From NCBI GenBank assembly GCA_002163085.1, contig MAAJ01000006.1:310001-374000 (forward strand): DNA of 64,000 nt, given 5' to 3'. Under the pieces are notes generated by a model, which saw only the letters and a program-made list of their open reading frames with translations, was not told where the DNA came from and did no database searches. The DNA comes from Methylophaga sp. 42_25_T18. Its GTDB lineage: Bacteria > Pseudomonadota > Gammaproteobacteria > Nitrosococcales > Methylophagaceae. A program made the position numbers and the translations under genes. Shown one piece after another: positions 35,934-43,093 of the stretch; the first letter of the stretch is position 1, and the number at the start of each line of letters is the position of its first letter.

Positions 35934-36566
35934 TTAAGCGATGATTGATTTAACTCTACGACGTAAACCCATAAAACCTAACAATGCGGGTGCAAACAAA
36001 AACGCTGCTGCTGGAACCGGAATAGGCTGTAGGGCAACTATAATGTCATCATAATCCGCGTCACCTAAACTCAAGCCATTATCATTAAAACCTACAATAA
36101 TAGTGCCTAAAGCCAGTGTTAGATTACTACCCAAATAGTCTAAAGCATTAGAGTCAGCTGTCAGTTGAAAAACACGAAAAAACGAACCATTACTTGCAGT
36201 AGAAAATGAGTCTAATGCAATATCTGTCGGATCGTTGTCTTCAAAATAAAGTTGTTCTGATGAGAAGTTTATATTCTTCCATGTGCCAAAGTTAGCATTA
36301 TTAGCCGTGGAAAAAGTTGAGCTGTCCGATGCTTCAGTAGTGGTAGATACGGTATTGATATTTCCTGACTCAAAAGCGATGGCAGTGTATTGCCATTGAC
36401 CTGAAAAATCGATGGCATCAAGCTCGGTGTACCCATTAAAATATCCAGAACTATCTAAATACTGTTGAACATTACCGATATTGTAAGGAAGCGTGCCTGC
36501 AGCTGCGGGCAGCGTTACCACCAAAGCAAGAAAAGCTAAGCTGAATAGCCTTAAAGCCGTCTTCAT
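35934..36566 (-). CDS. VPLPA/PEP-CTERM-type surface protein with DYDD motif
   Basis: Start taken at ATG 36566 (MKTALRLFSLAFLALVVTLP), preceded by AAAGGA; the open frame continues to 36608. The 210-residue product has a signal peptide (cleavage near AAAG, about 23), a beta-rich body, a calcium-type motif LGDADYDDIIVALQ near 178-191 and the sorting tail IPVPAAAFLFAPALLGFMG with RRR. Its tail is almost the same as that of the protein at 13520, 20 kb away. It lies between the two adhesin genes and shares their promoter element. Exosortase-dependent anchoring or release is the expected fate. Confidence 0.8.
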   Translation of the reverse strand: MKTALRLFSLAFLALVVTLPAAAGTLPYNIGNVQQYLDSSGYFNGYTELDAIDFSGQWQYTAIAFESGNINTVSTTTEASDSSTFSTANNANFGTWKNINFSSEQLYFEDNDPTDIALDSFSTASNGSFFRVFQLTADSNALDYLGSNLTLALGTIIVGFNDNGLSLGDADYDDIIVALQPIPVPAAAFLFAPALLGFMGLRRRVKSIIA

Positions 36567-36610
36567 GTCATAAATCCTTTTGTTTGTATAAGCATGCAAA
36601 ATTGCCATTG

Positions 36611-36626
36611 TGTGACGCAGTTCACA
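36611..36626. promoter_or_regulatory. CRP-type palindrome at the VPLPA-CTERM-type gene
   Basis: TGTGACGCAGTTCACA fits TGTGA-N6-TCACA perfectly. Unlike at the adhesins, it lies downstream of the shared element, roughly at the expected transcription start, where a bound protein would more likely repress. Confidence 0.65.
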
Positions 36627-36627
36627 C

Positions 36628-36642
36628 TATTGTACTTTGGTA
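36628..36642 (-). promoter_or_regulatory. matrix-gene promoter element, copy C (15-bp core)
   Basis: Gene strand TACCAAAGTACAATA, identical to the core of copies A, B and D. It is about 62-76 bp upstream of the ATG at 36566. Confidence 0.7.
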
Positions 36643-36727
36643 GCAGAACAAAAATAAAGCTAAATTATGCAATACCTGTTGTTTTCACAGCACAAGTTTA
36701 GTAATCGGATATTTGATCTATGAATAT

Positions 36728-36794
36728 GAACGGCAGTGGAACGACTTACTTTTCACTCAGCCAAAACAAACAAGGCACCCGAAGGTGCCTTGTT
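36728..36794. repeat. 67-bp 3'-flank repeat, copy 2 (downstream of the larger adhesin)
   Basis: 64 of 67 bases identical to 32959-33025. A weaker relative (GTGGAACGACTAA...AAAACAAAG) lies at 35848-35879, after the VPLPA-CTERM-type gene. Confidence 0.9.
36770..36793 (-). terminator. terminator of the larger adhesin gene
   Basis: Stem ACAAGGCACC (36770-36779) / GGTGCCTTGT (36784-36793), CGAA loop, identical to that after the smaller adhesin. Confidence 0.8.
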
Positions 36795-36818
36795 GATTAA
36801 ACAAAGTTAGAAATTAAA

Positions 36819-39800
36819 CTAGAATACGTTGTCCTGTGGCACATCTAACACAGCAGAAGTATCAACATTTACATGAATGTTTAATATTGCACTTGTGCTG
36901 TCACCATCACCATCGGTTACAGTAACGTTTGCTGCAATATCAACAGTCGCATCACCATTATCATCATCGATTGGACCAAGAACGCTAACGTCATAGTCAC
37001 CATCAAGAATACCCTGAATGGTTAAGATTTCCTCATCACCAGCAGAACCAACGATTGTATCGTTAACGCCATCACTACCCTCAGTGACGCCATCACTCAG
37101 AAAGCGATCTACAGCCTCGAAGCTAATGTCTTCACCATTTGAAGTTAACGTACCACCAATTGTGATCGCGTCATCACCAATGGAAAAGTCAATACTTCCT
37201 GGACCATCAGCACCATATGACGTGGCATCAACAACATCACCAGTAACTGTAACCTCAGTCCAATCAACGTTGACGTTAACATCATTGTAGTCACCATCAC
37301 CATTTGGAATTTGTAAGTCTTCCCAGTTTTGGTTACCTATTAAGTCATTATCCTGAACATGGTCCTGACCATCTTTATTTAAGTTATTCAGGCCATCAAC
37401 ATCAAATAAAACGTGTGAACCACTACCTGTCAACGGTGTCGCACCATCATCAGCAAATGCTTGCCATTGAGCGCCTGCAGTACCAACAGGAACTACCATG
37501 CCTGTATTATCGACAAATTTGAACGTCACAGGCTCCCCATCTTCTAAACTACTACCATTGTTTCCATCACCGTTAGGAATAATGAAAAATCCAATTTCTT
37601 CTTCACTATAACCAGTTACCGTAATTGGATCTGTAAACCCACCATGTTGAAGGTGCACATCGTCTTCAAGCACAACTCCAGTGGTTGGAATACCACCATC
37701 ACCTTTGATGTAATAACCGTAGCTATTATGGTATCCAGCTGAACTCACTTCATCATGGTTAACTACGGTAAACTCAGAATCGCTATCACTAGATTCACCT
37801 AGAACAATAACTGGCGTATCATCATCTACATTGATTTTGATATTGCCATTCTTCGTATCACCATCGCCATCTGTTACTTGATAGTTCACTCGAAATTCGA
37901 TGTTATTTTCTTTATTAGCTGCATCATCTGCATGAGCAATTGCTGCCAATTGTGTCACCGTGTAATCACCCGATGTCGTATCAGCTAAACTCACTTGTAA
38001 TACGTCAACACCTTCTTGGCTAACAGTTAAGACCGTACCTGCAACATTCAAACTATAGACAAATCCAGCTGGTGCGCCTGAATCACTTAATAAAACAGTA
38101 CCTTCACCATCTGCACCGTAACTATGTGACAACGTACCTTCCACATTCACAGCATCAGCATTGTCTTTAGGGCCACCGGCATTACCACCTTCTAATGCAT
38201 CATCATCCAATTTAACTTTAGCATTGCTGTCTACGGTTGGGCCGTCATCATCAACAGTTACATTAAAGCTACCATTTACTGTATCGCCATCTGAATCTGT
38301 TGCAGTAAATGCAAATGTTAAGTTGATGTCATCTTCGGTTTTTGCCTCTGGGTGATCTAAGTTATCTAACAAGCTAAAGTCAAATGAACCACTTTCTAGG
38401 TCAGACAAGCTCACGGTGAATACTGTTGCGTCACCGGCTTTTGCCGTTAACACGGTATCGTCGTCGCTAAGGTCGAATGTAATTGGCACACCATTTGATT
38501 CCAATCCTGCAAGCCCTGACTGAACGTCATCAAATGTCACACTACGATTTGAGTCACCTGCATTATTATCATCAGCACCCCAAACAATATTTAAGTCAGC
38601 ACCTGTCGTTAATGCTGCACCGGCAACATCACCATTATCAGAGTAACTATCACCAAGATTACCTTCTGGCTGCAAACCTTCTTCATCAACGATGTTAAGC
38701 GTTTGTGCTTGTATGTAACGAACTTCGTAGTTTGAACCTGCGTTATTTGAGCTGTTACCGAACTCAATGCTATCAAAACCGCCTGGAATTGAAACGGTGA
38801 ATACTTCTAATAAACCTGCTGGGCCTTCATTTTGACCTTCAGGGTTGTCTATTTCTCCACTGCCCACTTCAACACCATTTTTATAAGCGATCCATGTCGC
38901 ATGTGCTTGCTGCGACGATTCCGGTAAGAAGTGATTACCTAGACCATCAACACCAATTTCAGCTTGTTGCATTAATTGGTCAAACGAAATAGTTAATGTT
39001 TCGCCATTATTAATGCCTTGACCATCATTATCAGCCAAACTACCACCACCAATATGGTCAGCATTATTGTTGTAAATGCGTAGCTTACTATTGGCGTTAG
39101 AATCGTTATCTTGGAAAGCAATATTTGCAGTCACACCGTTCATTGTTACTGCGCCAGTTAATGCTCCTGGCGTTACACCCCAGTCCCCCAAATCAGCACT
39201 ACCATCTTTAGCTCCCAATAAAATGCTGTTGCCATCATTTTCAGATAACGCTTCACCAATTACAGGTGCATCATCATCAACCGTTATAGTAAAGCTGCTG
39301 CCCGCTGTATCACCATCTGAATCCGTGGCAGTAAAGTTAAACGTTAAGTTAATGTCATCTTCAGTGTCAGCTGTTGGGTGGTCTAAATTATCCAATAAGC
39401 TAAAGTCGTATGAACCGCTTTCTAAGTCAGACAAGCTCACTGTAAAGACGGTGACACCATCTGCTATTGCCGTTAACACTGTGCCGTCATTACTCAGACT
39501 AAAGACAACGTCTTCGCCATTTGATGTTAAACCGGATAGACCAGGTTGTGCTGCATCAAAGGCAACACTGCGATTTGCAGTACCGCTATTGTTATCATCA
39601 CTGCCCCAGCTGATATTTAAATCACCACCGGCTGTTAATGCAATACCTGCTACATCACCATCATAACTATCATCTTGTGTCGCGGCAGTTGCTAAACCTT
39701 CTTCGTCAACAGTGCTATCTTCTGGTGCTGGTGAATCTTCACCATTGCCAATCACTGGCGCATCATCATCAACTGTGATTGTAAAGTGACTACCTACCGC

Positions 39801-42584
39801 ATCACCATCTGAATCAGTGGCCGTAAAGTCAAAGCTCAGATTGATATCGTCTTCTGTTCCAGGAGAAGCGTCTTCACCTGTTGTAGCACCTTCTGGATGA
39901 TCTAAGTTACCTAATAAGGTAAAGTCATATGTGCCTGCACCTTCATCAGAAATAACAACGGTAAATACCACTGTTTCGCCTTCGCCGGCGGTTGCTGTTA
40001 AGGTTAAACCGTCTTCGCTCACACTATAGACAATAGCTACGCCATTTGAAGTTAAACCTTCTGGTGCGCTTTGCTCATCAAAATTTACACTACGGTCGTA
40101 TTCTGGGTTTGCAGCGTCAGTGCCATCAACATCACGGTCATCTGCACCCCAGCTAATGCCCAAGTTGCCTTGTGCTGTTAACTCTTCACCTGCTAAGTCA
40201 CCTAAAGTTACTTGTAAAGCAGCGGAAAAATCAGCGGCTGTAATACCGGTAAAGGTAGTAACGTTATGGCCTTGGCCATTCAAGGTCGCTTGAATATTCT
40301 CCGACTCTGCACCAGAGTAGCCATCCTCGGTATCTACAAAGCTACCATTATCAAATACTGCAACATCAGCAGGACTAGAGCCATCTTGCGTGACGGCAAT
40401 ATCTAAAATTTCTAACCAGCCGCCATCTTGAGAACCAACAGGAGCGGCATCATACCAATCATAAGCTAAGAAAGTGATTTGACCACTGCCAACTGGAATA
40501 ACGACAACCGCCGCACCATCACCTGAGCCATACATCACTTTAGCTTCTGCCGGTAAACTACTTGCAGACCACTGATACGTACCATTTTCATAGCTTAATG
40601 ATGCTGGGCCTGAAGCAAAGGCTGTACCTGCTGCATCGCCTGTTTGAGCGTAAGGAGTACCACCGCTTCCACCCGAAATTGTAAAGCCAAAGATGCTATT
40701 TATTAAACTTTCATCATTGGAGCCGCTTGTAGCATTGATAACCAAGTTACCGCCATTTTCAACAAACGTGCGAATGGTGTCTTTGGCTTCACCTGATAAG
40801 GCTGAACTTAAATCACCTTTTTCTAATTCAGGGATCAGTAATACACCACCAGTAACTACTTCTGTGTTGTATGAGTCACCGGCATTACCACCGTCAATAC
40901 CTTCTTCATCAACACTGCCGCGTTGTGGTGCAATCGTTGGCATATCATCATCAATATCAACAGCAAAGGTGCTGATTACACTGTCACCATCAAAATCGGT
41001 CACGGTATAGCCGATATTAAATTCTAAGTTATCTTCAGTACTATTTATTGGGTGGTCAAGGTTATCAAATAAATCGATATATACCCCTGCACCATCTTGA
41101 TAGACCTCTTCAACTAAAATAGTTAGCACTGGCGATGTGACATCATCGGTATAACCAATTAATGTATCGCTATCAGCATCCCACGTGTATTGAAGCTCAA
41201 CACCATTTGACGTTAAGGCATTGCCATATTGGTCAACAATACCTTCTGGACTCAGTGCAACTGGATCATCGGCAGCAGGACCATCCGCACCAAAGTTTAA
41301 TGGTAACCATTGGTAAGAATTACTGCCATCATCGCCGGAGGCATAATCATCATTGCCTCGGCCATAAATATCATCTTCATCAGCAGTTAAGTCTTCACCT
41401 TGGTCTTCACCACGTGGGCCAGGACCATCTTCACCTTGATCTTCACCATAGGTTGGGATAACAGGGCTATCATCATCGATGTCTAAACGTAATACGCCAG
41501 CAGCGGTATCACCATCAAAATCAGAAATTGTGAACCCTAAGTTTACAAACAAATTATCTTCTGTTGTGCCATCTGGGTGATCAACTGGACCCAATAACAT
41601 AACTTGGAATTCACCTGTTGCTGCATCGGTAATTTCAGCGGTAAAAATAATATGAGCATGCGGCTCTTGTCCGCCGTCTTCACCTTGAGGGCCACGTGAA
41701 GGTCGTCCACGCTCATGTTCAAATTCAATGTAAGCAACCAATGAATGTCCATCATCCGATACCCAGTATTGAATGTCTTCGCCACCAGAGGTTAGGCCTG
41801 CTGGCTGAGTAACTTCAGCATTAAAAACAATATCCCCAGGGCCATCATTGCCAAAATCAGCATTCAAAATATTAGTAATAAAGACTTTTGCATCTGGTGG
41901 AAGATCATCACCTTCTTGCTCATCATTAAGGCCTGGGCCGTTAAATTTGTGTGGATGCGCAGTCAAGTCTTCAGCTGATTCAAAATCACCTTTAATATCA
42001 TCAAACGCAGCTTTTAATGCTTCGTGATCTTCTTCACTGCCACCATTTCGAAAATCATAAATATCATCTTCATCTAATAAAACAGTGGTAATACCGGCTG
42101 TTGGTGTGTCATCGAACCCTTCTTCTTCACGCTCATCATCAAACTCAACAGTAATACCTGTAGTATCAAAACCTGATTCAGGCGTTACTTCTGGTGCTTC
42201 ATGAATAACTTGGACAAATTCGGCACCTTCGTTGCCGCCAGCTGTTCCTGCACCGGCTGCGGTTGCATCGGCAACTTGGCTAGGATCGACACCGTCTAAT
42301 AATGCTTGTTGTAATGCTTCGACATCACTGTCTACACCTTCAGGGGCTTGGGCTACATCTTGTGGGTTATATACATCAAGGTCTAATATCGCTTGTGAGC
42401 TACGGCCTAAGGTCATCACTGAACCGTCGGCGAACTCAACTTCAACAGCACCAGCAGCACCGGTTGAAATCACTTCATCTTGATAAACACGGTCTCCTGC
42501 TTGCAACGTACGTTGAGAACCGTCTGTTGCTGTTGCGACGGCTGAACCAATTAGCGTTTTGATAATTCCAATTTCTGTAGCCAC
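36819..42584 (-). CDS. giant LapA-type repeat adhesin (about 1921 aa) with retention module and seven T1SS-143-like repeats
   Basis: GTG 42584 is preferred over the ATG at 42614 because AGGAGA precedes it and it aligns with the start of the smaller paralogue. The retention module (1-75) and the TAAG site (about 108) are nearly the same as in that paralogue. Seven T1SS-143-like domains follow, each closing with DxDGDxxxxxFxxxVDDDxP, near residues 370, 545, 940, 1105, 1445, 1585 and the C-terminus. Between them lie a GATase-like insert (about 555-790, LLIPELEKGDLSSAL, FVENGGNLVINA), a lectin-like insert (about 1105-1300) and a DUF4114 domain (about 1655-1775, DGDYNDVNVNVD). No RTX nonapeptides are present at the C-terminus, which ends DVPQDNVF. 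Confidence 0.85.
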   Translation of the reverse strand: MATEIGIIKTLIGSAVATATDGSQRTLQAGDRVYQDEVISTGAAGAVEVEFADGSVMTLGRSSQAILDLDVYNPQDVAQAPEGVDSDVEALQQALLDGVDPSQVADATAAGAGTAGGNEGAEFVQVIHEAPEVTPESGFDTTGITVEFDDEREEEGFDDTPTAGITTVLLDEDDIYDFRNGGSEEDHEALKAAFDDIKGDFESAEDLTAHPHKFNGPGLNDEQEGDDLPPDAKVFITNILNADFGNDGPGDIVFNAEVTQPAGLTSGGEDIQYWVSDDGHSLVAYIEFEHERGRPSRGPQGEDGGQEPHAHIIFTAEITDAATGEFQVMLLGPVDHPDGTTEDNLFVNLGFTISDFDGDTAAGVLRLDIDDDSPVIPTYGEDQGEDGPGPRGEDQGEDLTADEDDIYGRGNDDYASGDDGSNSYQWLPLNFGADGPAADDPVALSPEGIVDQYGNALTSNGVELQYTWDADSDTLIGYTDDVTSPVLTILVEEVYQDGAGVYIDLFDNLDHPINSTEDNLEFNIGYTVTDFDGDSVISTFAVDIDDDMPTIAPQRGSVDEEGIDGGNAGDSYNTEVVTGGVLLIPELEKGDLSSALSGEAKDTIRTFVENGGNLVINATSGSNDESLINSIFGFTISGGSGGTPYAQTGDAAGTAFASGPASLSYENGTYQWSASSLPAEAKVMYGSGDGAAVVVIPVGSGQITFLAYDWYDAAPVGSQDGGWLEILDIAVTQDGSSPADVAVFDNGSFVDTEDGYSGAESENIQATLNGQGHNVTTFTGITAADFSAALQVTLGDLAGEELTAQGNLGISWGADDRDVDGTDAANPEYDRSVNFDEQSAPEGLTSNGVAIVYSVSEDGLTLTATAGEGETVVFTVVISDEGAGTYDFTLLGNLDHPEGATTGEDASPGTEDDINLSFDFTATDSDGDAVGSHFTITVDDDAPVIGNGEDSPAPEDSTVDEEGLATAATQDDSYDGDVAGIALTAGGDLNISWGSDDNNSGTANRSVAFDAAQPGLSGLTSNGEDVVFSLSNDGTVLTAIADGVTVFTVSLSDLESGSYDFSLLDNLDHPTADTEDDINLTFNFTATDSDGDTAGSSFTITVDDDAPVIGEALSENDGNSILLGAKDGSADLGDWGVTPGALTGAVTMNGVTANIAFQDNDSNANSKLRIYNNNADHIGGGSLADNDGQGINNGETLTISFDQLMQQAEIGVDGLGNHFLPESSQQAHATWIAYKNGVEVGSGEIDNPEGQNEGPAGLLEVFTVSIPGGFDSIEFGNSSNNAGSNYEVRYIQAQTLNIVDEEGLQPEGNLGDSYSDNGDVAGAALTTGADLNIVWGADDNNAGDSNRSVTFDDVQSGLAGLESNGVPITFDLSDDDTVLTAKAGDATVFTVSLSDLESGSFDFSLLDNLDHPEAKTEDDINLTFAFTATDSDGDTVNGSFNVTVDDDGPTVDSNAKVKLDDDALEGGNAGGPKDNADAVNVEGTLSHSYGADGEGTVLLSDSGAPAGFVYSLNVAGTVLTVSQEGVDVLQVSLADTTSGDYTVTQLAAIAHADDAANKENNIEFRVNYQVTDGDGDTKNGNIKINVDDDTPVIVLGESSDSDSEFTVVNHDEVSSAGYHNSYGYYIKGDGGIPTTGVVLEDDVHLQHGGFTDPITVTGYSEEEIGFFIIPNGDGNNGSSLEDGEPVTFKFVDNTGMVVPVGTAGAQWQAFADDGATPLTGSGSHVLFDVDGLNNLNKDGQDHVQDNDLIGNQNWEDLQIPNGDGDYNDVNVNVDWTEVTVTGDVVDATSYGADGPGSIDFSIGDDAITIGGTLTSNGEDISFEAVDRFLSDGVTEGSDGVNDTIVGSAGDEEILTIQGILDGDYDVSVLGPIDDDNGDATVDIAANVTVTDGDGDSTSAILNIHVNVDTSAVLDVPQDNVF

Positions 42585-42668
42585 TGTGCTTTCTCCTAAG
42601 AGTTTGTTATTCAAGTTTCACCGGGCTGGTGATTTACAGTCGCTACATTAAGTGTTTGTAATATCGAA

Positions 42669-42690
42669 ATATATTGTACTTTGGTACTAA
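42669..42690 (-). promoter_or_regulatory. matrix-gene promoter element, copy A
   Basis: 22 bp identical with copy B; gene-strand core TAGTACCAAAGTACAATATA, about 85 bp before the GTG start at 42584. Confidence 0.75.
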
Positions 42691-42702
42691 TTTGATTTTT
42701 TT

Positions 42703-42718
42703 TGTGATTTAGTTCACG
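42703..42718. promoter_or_regulatory. CRP-type palindrome at the larger adhesin promoter
   Basis: TGTGATTTAGTTCACG, nine of ten consensus positions. It has the same 12-bp spacing to the promoter element as in the smaller adhesin, though the spacer and core bases differ, so the site appears to be under selection. Confidence 0.65.
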
Positions 42719-43093
42719 TTTTTTGTATGTTTTTGACCATTTTTTTGGCTCATTAACGCTTTATCACATTGGAAAAGACGAATTTTAGCGTTAATAACCG
42801 TTGAATTGCGTCAAAATGGCACACCATCAAAGATAAATCACTTTTCACAACCCTGCAGAAGAGTAATCGACTAACAGTAGCGCACTATATCTCTATAAAA
42901 GACGACCTAATACTCTTTTAGTCGCTGCTTGCTGTTTTAGAGATCATTAACGTATTATCAATATTAGTCGTTTAATTAAGTGATCTAAACTTCTGCTCCT
43001 TTCTTTTAATGGGAGAGGCAAGATAGTATTGATAACAAAATCTACATCCATGCATGCTCAACACCACATCTATAATATTAAGTGGAGACCTTG

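Larger units (their letters stand above)
42585..43093. other. 509-bp intergenic region between the larger adhesin and the MHYT kinase
   Basis: No gene. The adhesin-proximal part holds promoter element A (42669-42690) and a CRP-type palindrome (42703-42718). The rest, 42720-43080, is AT-rich with nothing I can name; it should contain the kinase promoter. Confidence 0.7.

Noticed and set aside
36819..42614. Many long open frames antisense to the adhesin genes (for example 39076-39666, plus strand)
   Set aside because: They mirror the repetitive, Asp/Gly/Thr-rich adhesin coding sequence; the translations are low-complexity and have no ribosome sites.
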